The translations under genes and the position numbers were made by a program. DNA of 64,000 nucleotides, taken from NCBI RefSeq assembly GCF_002067135.1, contig NZ_CP020105.1:2418001-2482000 (forward strand). Direction: 5' to 3'. The stretch comes from Spirosoma rigui (GTDB lineage: Bacteria > Bacteroidota > Bacteroidia > Cytophagales > Spirosomataceae). Below the pieces are notes generated by a model. The model was given only the letters and a program-made list of their open reading frames with translations. It was not told where the DNA came from and made no database searches. Each line of letters begins with the position of its first letter. Within the stretch, counting starts at the first letter, position 1. This document shows positions 52,016 to 61,656 of the stretch, piece after piece.

Positions 52016-52420
52016 TCAGACGAATAACTCCTTATGAAAAACAACCCCGGTACCGCGTAACGTTGCTTTACCGGTGTCGGGGTCGACAACCGTGCAGGTG
52101 ATTTCGGCCGTGTGCCGTCTGGTATCGATGCTTTTGCATTCGAAGCGGGCTTCGTAATCGGTATCGGGGTACATGGGTCGCACAAACTCCAGCATCTGGG
52201 ACAGGTGCACGCCCCCCGTGCCACCAAAGTTCCGGCCAAACACCCGGGCAAATACACTGGCGCTCAACATGCCGTGCATAATAGGACGTTTGAAGGGCGT
52301 TGTCGCAGCATAATCGGCATCGAGATGAAGCGGATTGTCATCGCCGGTTAATTCCGCGAAGGAACGTACGTTGTCCTGGGTGAAATGATAACGGTAAGTA
52401 AAAGTATCGCCAACTTCCAT
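52016..52420 (-). CDS. MaoC family dehydratase
   Basis: 134 residues from ATG 52420 (MEVGDTFTYRYHFTQ). Hot-dog fold hydratase with FAELTGDDNPLHLDADYA (catalytic Asp) and PIMHGMLSASVFARVFG (catalytic His). Acts on enoyl-CoA or enoyl-ACP. Directly upstream on the same strand is the FabH-like gene with an 87-base gap, so the two may be one unit for fatty-acid or polyketide-type chain work. Confidence 0.9.
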   Translation of the reverse strand: MEVGDTFTYRYHFTQDNVRSFAELTGDDNPLHLDADYAATTPFKRPIMHGMLSASVFARVFGRNFGGTGGVHLSQMLEFVRPMYPDTDYEARFECKSIDTRRHTAEITCTVVDPDTGKATLRGTGVVFHKELFV

Positions 52421-52507
52421 AGAATAAAGAGGGAGTAAAGTCAATGACGGTGCTGAAAAGACGAAAGTACAGATTCGCACTGTCACTCGCTTATTCATTG
52501 GCTAAGT

Positions 52508-53566
52508 TTACCACCGTATCAGGGCCGACGCCCAGGTGAAACCGCTCCCAAAAGCGGCCAGGCACAGGAGCTGGCCCTCTCTGATCTTACCGGCTTCCCA
52601 CAGTTCGCTGAGCGCAATGGGAACCGATGCGGAGGTGGTATTACCGTATTGCTGAATGTTGTTCCAGACTTTTTCGTCGGGAATATTCATTTTTCGCTGT
52701 ACGAACTCCAGAATACGCAGGTTAGCCTGGTGCAGTACAAACAGATCGACCTGGTCGACGGTCAGGTTGTTGCGGCAAACGGCTTCGCAAATGACAGCGG
52801 GGAACTTCTCGAAGGCTTTTTTGATGACCAGAAATCCCTTGAAAACCCCCGTGTATAAATAACCGGGTTCAAAAGGTCCATCGTTCTGGTGAACGAAATC
52901 ATTCTCGGCGTTCAGGTACTGGGGTTTGTACTTTCTGAAGTGATACTTGCCGTGGCTACCGGGATTGATGATCGAAAGCTCTTCGGCGTGGGTGCCGTCG
53001 GCGTGCAGGTGGGTCGACAGGATACCTCGGCCGGGCTGGCTGGTTGGTTGCAGGATCACTGCGCCGGCACCGTCGGCGAAGAGCATCGCCACGTCACGGC
53101 CGCGCGCCGAAAAATCCAGGTTACACGATTGCCGTTCGGCCCCTACCACCAGAATATTGCGGTAGGTACCGGTCTTGATGAACTTATCGGCTACCGACAG
53201 TGCGTAGAGGAAGCCGGAACACTGGTTCCGGATGTCGAGGGCCCCAATCTCGGTGTGCGTAACACCCAGTTCCCGCTGGAGCAACACACCACAACCCGGC
53301 ACCAGGTAATCGGCACTCATGGTGGCAAAGACAATAAAGTCGACATCGCTGGGTGTGATACCCGCCCGTTCAATGGCAATTCGGGCGGCAATGGCCCCCA
53401 TGGTTGTTGGCGTTTCTTCACCAGCTTTGGCAAAGCGTCGTTCGCGAATGCCGGTACGTTCTACAATCCAGGCACTATCCACCCCCATGCCGGGCGCAAT
53501 TTCCTCGTTCGGGACAATGCGTTCGGGCAGGTAGTGGCCAATACCGGCAATTCGGGAATTCATCAT
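52508..53566 (-). CDS. 3-oxoacyl-ACP synthase III (FabH-like)
   Basis: 352 residues (ATG at 53566 or the adjacent 53563). Ketosynthase III with the catalytic Cys in DIRNQCSGFLYALSVADKF, His in LFVLHQANLRILEF and Asn in YGNTTSASVPIALSEL. Starts fatty-acid chains by condensing acetyl-CoA with malonyl-ACP, or makes related initial condensations. The nearby MaoC dehydratase suggests a special acyl pathway rather than the main FabH, which is usually in a plsX/fabH/fabD/fabG cluster. Confidence 0.88.
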   Translation of the reverse strand: MMNSRIAGIGHYLPERIVPNEEIAPGMGVDSAWIVERTGIRERRFAKAGEETPTTMGAIAARIAIERAGITPSDVDFIVFATMSADYLVPGCGVLLQRELGVTHTEIGALDIRNQCSGFLYALSVADKFIKTGTYRNILVVGAERQSCNLDFSARGRDVAMLFADGAGAVILQPTSQPGRGILSTHLHADGTHAEELSIINPGSHGKYHFRKYKPQYLNAENDFVHQNDGPFEPGYLYTGVFKGFLVIKKAFEKFPAVICEAVCRNNLTVDQVDLFVLHQANLRILEFVQRKMNIPDEKVWNNIQQYGNTTSASVPIALSELWEAGKIREGQLLCLAAFGSGFTWASALIRW

Positions 53567-53692
53567 GAATAGAGAATCAGGTGCACAAGTCAGACACTAC
53601 GGGCAGCCCCTGATATGGCAACCCGTGTCGACATACGGTAGCATTACTGACTAGATAACCGTTTTGTTCGCTGTTTGTCCGCCCGATACCAA

Positions 53693-53730
53693 AAGAAAAA
53701 GCCCTCCAATTACGCAGAGGGCTTTTTCTT
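53693..53730 (-). terminator. Terminator of the second SusCD operon
   Basis: AAGAAAAAGCCCTC pairs exactly with GAGGGCTTTTTCTT over a 10-base loop. 20 bases beyond the stop of the last operon gene (53750) on the minus strand. Confidence 0.85.
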
Positions 53731-53749
53731 AAAGAGAGGTAATTAGCAA

Positions 53750-54265
53750 TTAAGCCAAAATCCTGGCTCGTACTTGCTGCGTAATAATCTGGCTACTATC
53801 ATCTAGGGTGACCAGGAAAATAAACGCGATTTCACGGGGCGCCAGGCCAGCGGCTGTTGGCGTTGTGACAACCGTAGGAAACTTGGTCCGAAAAGCGGCC
53901 AGCGACATCGTAAACGTAGCCGTTGTTCCGTTACCTGCAATTGGGGCCGTGTTAATCTTAGCCGACGCCGTATTTAGCGAAGCAGCATTAACACCTGTGC
54001 CGCCACCTGCTACAGTAGTAATCTCCCTTATCGTCCGTCCTGTACTGGCTGGAATCGAGAGCGTAAACGTAATGGTTGGCGTTGCCCCGCTTTGAGAAAC
54101 CTCAATGAATGGGTTACCACCGTAAGTCACTGCGTTCGAGAACGTCACCGGAACAGCTGGGCGGTTGTCCCGAACGAGCGGTCCATACTTCAGATCGTCT
54201 TTACAGGAAACGGAAGCTACGGCCAGTGTGACCAGTAGAAATCCTTTTATGAATGTAAGTTTCAT
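53750..54265 (-). CDS. Lipoprotein downstream of SusD, unknown family
   Basis: 171 residues from ATG 54265 (MKLTFIKGFLLVTLAVASVSC, lipobox SVSC). The mature part is beta-rich and Ala/Thr/Ser-rich with NAVTYGGNPFIEVSQSGATPTITFTLSI-type strands (written in parts: NAVTYGGNPFIEVSQ, TPTITFTLSIP). Likely a surface glycan-binding or assembly partner of the SusC/SusD pair, as third genes of such operons often are. No named family recognised. Third gene of a SusC-SusD-lipoprotein operon. Confidence 0.65.
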   Translation of the reverse strand: MKLTFIKGFLLVTLAVASVSCKDDLKYGPLVRDNRPAVPVTFSNAVTYGGNPFIEVSQSGATPTITFTLSIPASTGRTIREITTVAGGGTGVNAASLNTASAKINTAPIAGNGTTATFTMSLAAFRTKFPTVVTTPTAAGLAPREIAFIFLVTLDDSSQIITQQVRARILA

Positions 54266-54296
54266 GTGTTTTGCTGGAATAAAATGAGTGTGGTGA

Positions 54297-55757
54297 CTAG
54301 TCGACATCCCACCAGACTTTTACGTTAGACTGGGGAGCCGGGTTTTCAAAGTTTGGGTTCCGCTCATTCTCGGTAGAGACATAAACGGCCCGTACTGGAC
54401 GGGTAGCATCGATACCAGCTGCATTTTGAGCGGGTAACTGCGTTGGGTAGCCCGTCCGGCGCCAGTCGTTCCACAACTCCAATCCATTGCCGGTGAAGGC
54501 AATGTATTTTTGGGTAATAATCTGCTCCAGTTTTTGCGCATCGGTACCCGTTAGCGTAGCTACGCTGGGGTTAGCCGCCAGGTAAGCATCGATCTGGGCC
54601 GATGTCTGGCCAGCCAGCGTCATCGACGCCCGGATGCCTTCGGTGTAGAGGGCCTGTGGGTCTCCGGCGGTCTTCAGAACCAACGCCGATTCGGCCAGGA
54701 TAAATGCCCGCTGAAAGTTAGTAAGTAGCCGTACGGGTCCTTCACCACTGGCACCTGTTACATAGGGACCGTATCGAGACCAGGTAGCACTCGCTGGTAG
54801 CGTACCCCGCTCGCCGTTATCCCGCGTGACGTAGTTGGCCGCCGGTTTCGTGAAGAACGTAGTCAGACGAGGGTCTTTCAAGTTCTGCAGCAAGTTCAGG
54901 TAGCGCGTGCTTAGGATAATATCATCCCGGAACGAACTGATTACGGTGTATTCGTAGCGGGGATCGCGGCTACCTACCGATGCCCCGAAGGTTACGTTCA
55001 GATCATCGGCATTCGATTTGATGTATTGACCGTCTGTAATCACCTGATCGATTACCTGTTTAGCCAGCGCGGGCTCTTTCCGACTGATTGTATTTGCTAA
55101 CTTAAGCAGTAGTGTATTACCCGCCTGACGCCATTTTGTAAGGTTTCCCCTATAAATAACGTCATCGTTACCCGGTACCGTCGTTGATGTCTTGGCCAGA
55201 TCGGCAAGCCCTTCACGAACCAGATCGAACAGGCTCTGGATGTTCTGAGCCTGATTGCCTTTGTAGATATCTTCCTGCTTGTCAACGCGCGGTTGTGTGT
55301 TTGCTTCCCCCTGCAATGCCTGCGAGTAAGGAATATTGCCCCATACGTCGGTCGTCATGGCGAAGGCATAAGCCTTCATGATCTTGGCAATACCCGTGTA
55401 GGCAGGCGAGTTGGAAGCCGTAGCGACATCAACGATTTTTTGGGCATTTACCAGCGCACCACCATACAACTCAAACCGCCACTGGTTGCCGAAATCGGCA
55501 CCATTGGTCTGGTAGATATCGTAGGTAGCCGGGCTGTTTGCTGCACCCGCCAACTGCTGCATGATTGTCGACGCAAAGCGGTTTAACTCATTGGCATTGG
55601 CAAAAGCAGTACCTACTTCAACGGTTGGCAACAGCACCGACGGCGGTACGGCCGTTGGGTTGTTGGGTGTTACGTTGACATCAAGATATCGGGAGCAACT
55701 TCCTAAGCTGGCCAGCAGGGGCAGCATCAGAATAGCACTTCTATATAAGGTCTTCAT
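54297..55757 (-). CDS. SusD/RagB-like nutrient-binding outer-membrane lipoprotein
   Basis: 486 residues from ATG 55757 (MKTLYRSAILMLPLLASLGSC, lipobox LGSC). RYLDVNVTPNNPTAVPPSVLLPTVEVG marks the SusD-like type 2 family (in parts: NPTAVPPSVLLPTVEVG). Helical TPR-rich protein that sits over its SusC channel and captures the substrate outside the cell. Starts 26 bases after the SusC stop (55784) on the same strand. Substrate unknown; oligosaccharide or peptide possible. Confidence 0.9.
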   Translation of the reverse strand: MKTLYRSAILMLPLLASLGSCSRYLDVNVTPNNPTAVPPSVLLPTVEVGTAFANANELNRFASTIMQQLAGAANSPATYDIYQTNGADFGNQWRFELYGGALVNAQKIVDVATASNSPAYTGIAKIMKAYAFAMTTDVWGNIPYSQALQGEANTQPRVDKQEDIYKGNQAQNIQSLFDLVREGLADLAKTSTTVPGNDDVIYRGNLTKWRQAGNTLLLKLANTISRKEPALAKQVIDQVITDGQYIKSNADDLNVTFGASVGSRDPRYEYTVISSFRDDIILSTRYLNLLQNLKDPRLTTFFTKPAANYVTRDNGERGTLPASATWSRYGPYVTGASGEGPVRLLTNFQRAFILAESALVLKTAGDPQALYTEGIRASMTLAGQTSAQIDAYLAANPSVATLTGTDAQKLEQIITQKYIAFTGNGLELWNDWRRTGYPTQLPAQNAAGIDATRPVRAVYVSTENERNPNFENPAPQSNVKVWWDVD

Positions 55758-55783
55758 GAAATTGATCAATAGAAAATGGGTAA

Positions 55784-58700
55784 TTAGAAAGAAAGCCGCA
55801 CGTTGACACCGTAGTTGCGTGTGTTAGGCGGCCCGCTTAGGTCAAGGCCTTGGATGTTACCAGCTCCCTGCGTATTCACTTCCGGATCAGCGTAGTAGTT
55901 AGGCGCGAAGAAATACAGGTTCCGGCCACTAACACCTACCGAGATCGCACCGAAGGGCGTACGGCCAAGGATGCTCTTTGGCAGCGTGTAGTTCAGCGCT
56001 ACCTCCCGCAGGCGGTAAACTGTTGCGTCAAATACCGACGCTTCCGATGCCAGTCCACCCAATCCCTGCCAGTACGCCTGCGCCGATAGCTGGATGTTGT
56101 TTGGCCGGAACGTACCGTCGGGGTTCTGAATGACACCAGGTAGGATACGGGGCTGGTCGCGATCGATACCAGTTACGTACAGCGAACCCGCACTACGGTA
56201 GTCGACTGCAGAGAATGAGAAAAGCTGACCACCCTGGCGGGTATCAATCAAAGCCGACAAGGAGAAGCCTTTGTACGAGAACGTATTAGTCAGACCCGCC
56301 GTCCAGTTTGGATTGGGGTTCGACAGCGGCTGGCCCGCAATAGCCGGAGCAAACAGACCCGAGGTTGGGTTAATGATCAATTGACCCACATACTGCCCCG
56401 AAGCGTCATACGTTGCGGTGTTGTTCGGGTTAGTATTCTGAACCCGTTGGTTAGCTGAACTCACTATAACGCCGTAGGGCTGTCCCTGCACGATCGACGG
56501 GGTAATACCATTGAAACCGTCACCCGTGATACCCGACTGTAGCACGCCCGGTGCGATCGAAACAACCTTATTCCGAATGCGGGTGAAGTTCAGGTTGACA
56601 TCCCATTTGAAGCCGTTAACCCGCACGGGCGTTGCCGACAAAACCAGTTCAATTCCCTTGTTCTGCAGCTCACCCACGTTGGTCGTCCGGGTGTCGTAGC
56701 CCGATGAAGGCGATACAGAAACGTTGAAGATCTGATTTGTGGAACGGGTGCTAAAGTAAGCCGCGTCGATGCTCAGGCGGTTGTTAAAGAAACCGAGGTT
56801 CAGCCCTACTTCCGACGAGGTCACAAACTCAGGCGTTAACCCCTGATTGCCAATTCGGCTGCTGACAGCAAAACCCGGAACACTGCTGCCACCTAACGAA
56901 ACCGGGAAGTTTACCGACGCTACGTTATTGCCAAACGACGACTTCGTATAAACCGAGTTTAGCAAATACGGATCGGCGTCGCGGCCTACCCGGGCAACGC
57001 TGGCCCGAATCTTTGCGTACGAGAGTACGTCCGACTGAATCTTAAACGCATCCGTAGGGACGAAACTCACCGAGGCCGATGGATAAAAGTAGGTATTGTT
57101 CGCTTTGGGCAGGGTCGACGACTGGTCGGCGCGACCCGTTAACTCCAGGAACAGGTAGTTATTGTAAGCCAGCGACAACTGGGCGTAGTTACCAACCAGA
57201 CGGCGCAACTGGCTCGACTCAGCCGACTGGGTAAATATCGACGCGCTCGATACGTTGGAAAAGCCTGGAATTGTCAGCTGCTCACCATATACGGTTGCAT
57301 TCTGAAATCTTCGCTGGTTGATGTTGTTACCCAGCAACAGGTTTCCGCTCAGACCTTCCAGAAACAGTTTGTTGATCTTGGCATTAATCAGCAGGTCACC
57401 ATTGAGTTCAGATCGGAAAAAGTTATCCTGAATGACTTCACCCTGCGGAGCCCGTACGGCACCGATGTTATTAACACCTTTCCGACGATCGGTGTAGGTA
57501 TCGCCCGTTACCCGATAGGTCACATTCAACCATTTGTTAACATCGTACCCAAGGGTGAAGTTACCAAAGAAACGGTCGACCTGGCTGTCGAGGGTTGCGT
57601 TCTGCAATGACCAGTTCGGGTTGTTGGCTGTAGTCAGAAAATAAATGCTCTGTCCATTGGCGTTCTGAAAGGGCTCATTAGGTAGATCATAGCTACGAGG
57701 AATCCGCGAAATCTGACCATAGGCGCTACCACCGTTGCCGAGGGCTGCACCCCGCTGAACTGTTTGTACATAGGTACCTGTTCCGGTTATACTCAGGCCG
57801 TTGTTGAGCTTGGTACCACCACCCAGCTGCACGTTAGAACGAGTAAACTTGGAGTTATTAGTAATACCCTGTTGGCTGGTGTTTCCCAGCGAGATATTGA
57901 AATTACGCGTCGCATCACCCCCCGAAATGTTGGCCGTGTTTTGCAGAATTGACCCTTGGCGGAAGAAATCCCGTACGTTGTTGGGATAGGCCTGATAAGG
58001 ACGAGTTTCGCCCTGAAGATTTGTGATCGACGTTGGACCGCCAACGAAGGGTAAACCCCACGAATTCGTTGAGTTGTTCACATAAAGGTTGTTAGAACCC
58101 TGACCGTAATCGTTCTGAAAAGGCGGTATTCCGTACACATTCTGTACGTTGTACGACGAGGTTACCGTCACTTCTGTTTTGTTATTATTACCCTTACCGT
58201 TTTTAGTGGTGATAATAATAGCACCGGCCGAAGCGCGCGACCCGTAAAGAACGGCAGCAGCGGGTCCCTTCAGAATGTTGATCGACTCAATACTCTCGGG
58301 GTTGACATCGGCAAGACGGTTAGCCGACTGTGCCTGGAACAGGGTGTTACCGGTCACGTTTACGTCGTTGCTGAAGATAATACCATCTACCACGATCAAG
58401 GGTTGGTTGCTGCCATTGAAGGAGGTAATACCCCGGATGTTAATGTTCGTCGACGCCCCCGGTGCGCCACTCTGGCCGTTGATCTGAACCCCGGCCAGTT
58501 TACCCTGCAGGGCGTTCAGTAGGTTTGGCTCTGACTTCTGAGCGATCAAGGCTCCGCCAACTTCCTGTGTCGAGTAGCCCAGCGATCGTTTATCCCGTTC
58601 AATACCCTGCGCCGTAACAACAACCTCGTCAAGACTCTGGGCACCAGCAGAAAGCTTAACGTTGATCGTTGTTTGGCTTCCTACCGGGAACTCCTGACTT

Positions 58701-58936
58701 GCAAACCCAATAAAGCTAAATACCAGCCGATTGTCGGGTTGTACGCTTAGGCGATAGCGCCCGTCAGCGTCGGTAATAGTTCCCCGATTTGTTCCTTTTA
58801 CCTGCACACTCACACCCGGAAGTGTAGTGCCATCATCTGATGAAGTGACCTGGCCACTTACCGTTACATCCTGTGCCAAAGCAGGGAGGCAAAATAACAG
58901 TGACAGAAACCAGATGCCCAATAAAATTTTGCGCAT
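55784..58936 (-). CDS. SusC/RagA-type TonB-dependent outer-membrane transporter
   Basis: 1050 residues. Signal peptide (ends ALAQ), carboxypeptidase-regulatory-like domain (VTVSGQVTSSDDGTTLPGVSV), plug (INIRGITSFNGSNQPLIVVDG, SINILKGPAAAVLYGSRASAG) and a long beta-barrel ending in NYGVNVRLSF. Imports a ligand captured by SusD using TonB energy. First gene of the operon; a TATCTTTG promoter motif lies about 50 bases upstream. No N-terminal anti-sigma-interacting signal domain is present. Confidence 0.94.
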   Translation of the reverse strand: MRKILLGIWFLSLLFCLPALAQDVTVSGQVTSSDDGTTLPGVSVQVKGTNRGTITDADGRYRLSVQPDNRLVFSFIGFASQEFPVGSQTTINVKLSAGAQSLDEVVVTAQGIERDKRSLGYSTQEVGGALIAQKSEPNLLNALQGKLAGVQINGQSGAPGASTNINIRGITSFNGSNQPLIVVDGIIFSNDVNVTGNTLFQAQSANRLADVNPESIESINILKGPAAAVLYGSRASAGAIIITTKNGKGNNNKTEVTVTSSYNVQNVYGIPPFQNDYGQGSNNLYVNNSTNSWGLPFVGGPTSITNLQGETRPYQAYPNNVRDFFRQGSILQNTANISGGDATRNFNISLGNTSQQGITNNSKFTRSNVQLGGGTKLNNGLSITGTGTYVQTVQRGAALGNGGSAYGQISRIPRSYDLPNEPFQNANGQSIYFLTTANNPNWSLQNATLDSQVDRFFGNFTLGYDVNKWLNVTYRVTGDTYTDRRKGVNNIGAVRAPQGEVIQDNFFRSELNGDLLINAKINKLFLEGLSGNLLLGNNINQRRFQNATVYGEQLTIPGFSNVSSASIFTQSAESSQLRRLVGNYAQLSLAYNNYLFLELTGRADQSSTLPKANNTYFYPSASVSFVPTDAFKIQSDVLSYAKIRASVARVGRDADPYLLNSVYTKSSFGNNVASVNFPVSLGGSSVPGFAVSSRIGNQGLTPEFVTSSEVGLNLGFFNNRLSIDAAYFSTRSTNQIFNVSVSPSSGYDTRTTNVGELQNKGIELVLSATPVRVNGFKWDVNLNFTRIRNKVVSIAPGVLQSGITGDGFNGITPSIVQGQPYGVIVSSANQRVQNTNPNNTATYDASGQYVGQLIINPTSGLFAPAIAGQPLSNPNPNWTAGLTNTFSYKGFSLSALIDTRQGGQLFSFSAVDYRSAGSLYVTGIDRDQPRILPGVIQNPDGTFRPNNIQLSAQAYWQGLGGLASEASVFDATVYRLREVALNYTLPKSILGRTPFGAISVGVSGRNLYFFAPNYYADPEVNTQGAGNIQGLDLSGPPNTRNYGVNVRLSF

Positions 58937-58984
58937 AAGTGAGTAACGATTAAAAATAGATTAAAAAACTCTCAAACAGATCGA

Positions 58985-58992
58985 CAAAGATA
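58985..58992 (-). promoter_or_regulatory. Putative -7 promoter motif for SusC
   Basis: Minus-strand TATCTTTG, a TAnnTTTG match, 49 bases upstream of the SusC start. Confidence 0.45.
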
Positions 58993-59509
58993 AGGTCGAT
59001 AAAATGGTTTTAATTAAATATTTCTAAGAAATTTATGTATATATCTTATTTGGTAGAATAAGAAAGTTTAAAAGAAAAATTTTTGTCAAAAAAGTAGACT
59101 TAATAAGAAACTAGTTTTTTAGCCAGTTTTTATTGAATTTTTTAAGTATAAATACGGGTAATGAGGTCATAGAATGCCTTATTTAGTTGAAAAAGCTCAT
59201 TTTTGTATGAGTAATATTACAAATATGCTGGCTGTTATGATGTAAGTATAGCTGAGTAGTTAATGTATTTATTTTTAATCATATAAATTGTTATCATATG
59301 TGGCTGGATAAAATGAAAACCAAATAATATACTGTATCAACGGGATTTCATGTACATGGAACTGGTATTTATATAGCCATAAAGTGACTTAGATATTAGC
59401 AGTAACGCTTTAATTCAAAGGGCAGAAAAGGTAAACCAAGCAGTAAGAATAAAGGAAAGCAGCTAGACAAACATTGCAACGAACAGGCTGATAATGACCC
59501 TGAAAAAGA

Positions 59510-59552
59510 AAACCTTCCAGCGCTACATCAACGATGAGCACTGGAAGGTTTA
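59510..59552 (-). terminator. Terminator of the first (right-hand) SusCD operon
   Basis: AAACCTTCCAG pairs with CTGGAAGGTTT (18-base centre). On the minus strand it follows the stop at 59582 by about 30 bases. Confidence 0.75.
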
Positions 59553-59581
59553 AAATGGAGAAATCTCCGCTTTACAAAGAC

Positions 59582-60064
59582 CTATTGACGGATGGAATAC
59601 CCGATCCGTTTGTAGTTCTGGCTAGGCTTGAAGTCGGCGCTGGTGCTGTCGAGGACCAACACGACGTTGGCCAGCGTAGCGGTTGCACTGGTAGCTTTGG
59701 CTACGGTCATCGTCAGCGATGCGATGCTCGAATTAGCGGGGATCACGACGTTACCCCCGTTGGCCAGGGTGTAGCTGTTGGCAGAGGCTGTCGTAGCGAC
59801 TGGGTCAACAAAGACTTTTACCGTCAGGTCGCTGCTCCGCTGCCGTCCTACCAGATTGACCTGGGCCGTGATGGTCGGGCTGGCCGTTACGCTGTTGGCG
59901 CTCGAAATGATCGGGTAGGTGCGGTTAACGGCGTTGCTGTTCAGTACAGCTGGCTGGAACTCAACCAGGGTCTGCTCATCAAACACCTTATCGATGCTGT
60001 TATCGCAGGCGTAGACCGCAAACAGGGCCAGCGTGCATAAAACTATTGTTGCTATCTTTTTCAT
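59582..60064 (-). CDS. Lipoprotein with DUF4843/Calx-beta-like domain, SusCD partner
   Basis: 160 residues. Lipoprotein signal MKKIATIVLCTLALFAVYAC (lipobox VYAC). Beta-sandwich content with PTITAQVNLVGRQRSSDLTVKVFVD (in parts: TITAQVNLVGRQRSSD) and SLTMTVAKATSATATLANVVLVL, resembling DUF4843/DUF1735-type surface lipoproteins. Third gene of the SusC-SusD-lipoprotein operon, 66 bases after SusD. Likely assists glycan or peptide binding at the surface. Confidence 0.72.
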   Translation of the reverse strand: MKKIATIVLCTLALFAVYACDNSIDKVFDEQTLVEFQPAVLNSNAVNRTYPIISSANSVTASPTITAQVNLVGRQRSSDLTVKVFVDPVATTASANSYTLANGGNVVIPANSSIASLTMTVAKATSATATLANVVLVLDSTSADFKPSQNYKRIGYSIRQ

Positions 60065-60130
60065 TAAGGCAGTTGTTTAAACAGGGCAGGCACCAGCCAG
60101 ACGTATCAAGGCCAGTGCCGCCATGCCCGA

Positions 60131-61633
60131 TTAATAACCGAAGTTTTGCTTGATGCTTTTGTTGGTCGACAACTCATTGACCGGGATCGGGGCCAGAATA
60201 CGGTTGTCCGTATAAGCCAGACCACCACCCTGCGCGGTGGCCTTCACGACGTTCTGTCCCGTACGCTTCAGGTCAAACCAGCGGTGACCTTCAAAACCGA
60301 ACTCCAGGCGCTCCTGCCGGTAAATTTCGGCCAGCAATGGAGCATCCGTAAGCGTAGAGGCTGGTAAGCCACACCGCTGACGAATTACGTTCAGGTCAGT
60401 CAGCGCATCGGCTGTATTGCCCAGATTGAAATTGGCTTCGGCCCGGTTCAGGTACAACTCAGAGACGCGGATAGCGGGTACGTTATCCAGGTTGATCGTA
60501 CCGTTCTTACCCAGAAACTTGGTGCACTCAATGAAGGCGGTACCGCGTCCGGCCGTACCCAGTTCGTACAACTGACGGCGGATGTCGAGAACCGCACCGG
60601 CAGCGCTTTTTTCAGCTTCCAGGTCAGCAATGAATGAGGTTGAACCAACTGTTGTCGGCACCAGATCCCCAAAGCCACCCGTGGCATTCCGGTCGCCCAG
60701 CCGTACCAGCGTTGTGTAGGTCGTTTGCAGCGAGGTGTTAACCCCAATGTTCTCGGATGCAACCGCAAACTGAACTTCAAACAGGGACTCCGGATTCTGC
60801 GGAGCGCGCCAGCCGCCAACGTACGAAGCGTTCGGTGAAAGTTTGATCGCACCACCAATGGCATCCGTTGCGTATTTCACCGCCGTTGCGTAGTCCTTAT
60901 TATACAGGGCTACCCGTGAGAAAAGCGCCTGAGCAGCCTGCCGGTTACCGTAAGCCGGTGCGCCGGGGTTCGAGCGGTTAAAAGCAGCGATGGCGTTCTG
61001 CAGGTCAGCATAGATCTGCTTGTACACATCGGCAACCGCCGGACGGGCCGGGAGCGTGATCTTGCTCTGATCGGCTACGCCAACCAGCAGCAGGGGTACA
61101 CCACCCCGGTCCTGAGAAGCAACGGCAACGCCCGGATCGTAGGCGTAAATGCGCGACAGGTCGTGGTAAAGCAACGCCCGCAGGAAATAAGCCTGGCCCT
61201 GCAACCGGTTGCGCTGGTTCGTATCGGCAAACGTGACACTGCCAATATTATCCAGAACCAGGTTAGCCTGGTTAATGGCAAAGTAAGCCGTTTGCCAGGT
61301 AGCGCCCCCCGAGGTAGCCGTACCAAAGGTGTTATTCTGAATATTCCGGTTTTCGTTGGCTAACCGGCCCGATTTGTTGGTGAACTGGGCATTGTCGCCG
61401 AGTGCTTCCGAGACGGCCAGCATATCGCGACCGTACAGAACTACGCTTTGCAGGCGGTCATAGATACCGTTTACGGCAGCGTCGATACCTTCGGGCGTCG
61501 TCAGGGCTATCTGCGAATCACCCTGCGAGCGGGGCTTCACTTCCAGAAACTCACTGTTCTTACAGGCGGTAACGGTCAGTAAACTGGCCGTTAGCAGACT
61601 GGTTGATAAAACTATAGATTTAAGTGTACGCAT
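60131..61633 (-). CDS. RagB/SusD-type outer-membrane lipoprotein
   Basis: 500 residues. Lipobox TVTAC in MRTLKSIVLSTSLLTASLLT followed by VTAC. Classic SusD fold: EFLEVKPRSQGDSQIALTTPEGI, AVNGIYDRLQ, YFLRALLYHDLSRIYAYDPG, and the C-terminal RQERLEFGFEGHRWFDLKR motif. Binds the ligand with its SusC partner, which begins upstream. 23 bases separate it from the SusC stop. Different family from the SusD at 54297, so the two operons handle different ligands. Confidence 0.94.
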   Translation of the reverse strand: MRTLKSIVLSTSLLTASLLTVTACKNSEFLEVKPRSQGDSQIALTTPEGIDAAVNGIYDRLQSVVLYGRDMLAVSEALGDNAQFTNKSGRLANENRNIQNNTFGTATSGGATWQTAYFAINQANLVLDNIGSVTFADTNQRNRLQGQAYFLRALLYHDLSRIYAYDPGVAVASQDRGGVPLLLVGVADQSKITLPARPAVADVYKQIYADLQNAIAAFNRSNPGAPAYGNRQAAQALFSRVALYNKDYATAVKYATDAIGGAIKLSPNASYVGGWRAPQNPESLFEVQFAVASENIGVNTSLQTTYTTLVRLGDRNATGGFGDLVPTTVGSTSFIADLEAEKSAAGAVLDIRRQLYELGTAGRGTAFIECTKFLGKNGTINLDNVPAIRVSELYLNRAEANFNLGNTADALTDLNVIRQRCGLPASTLTDAPLLAEIYRQERLEFGFEGHRWFDLKRTGQNVVKATAQGGGLAYTDNRILAPIPVNELSTNKSIKQNFGY

Positions 61634-61656
61634 AGCGTGTTTGATCGAAGTCTTGA

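Larger units (their letters stand above)
58937..59581. other. AT-rich promoter region of the second SusC gene
   Basis: 645 bases of AT-rich DNA with no gene. It contains a TATCTTTG motif (58985-58992) for the SusC gene and, at the other end, the terminator of the next operon (59510-59552). Long AT tracts (59000-59400) could bind nucleoid proteins, but no specific site was identified. Confidence 0.6.
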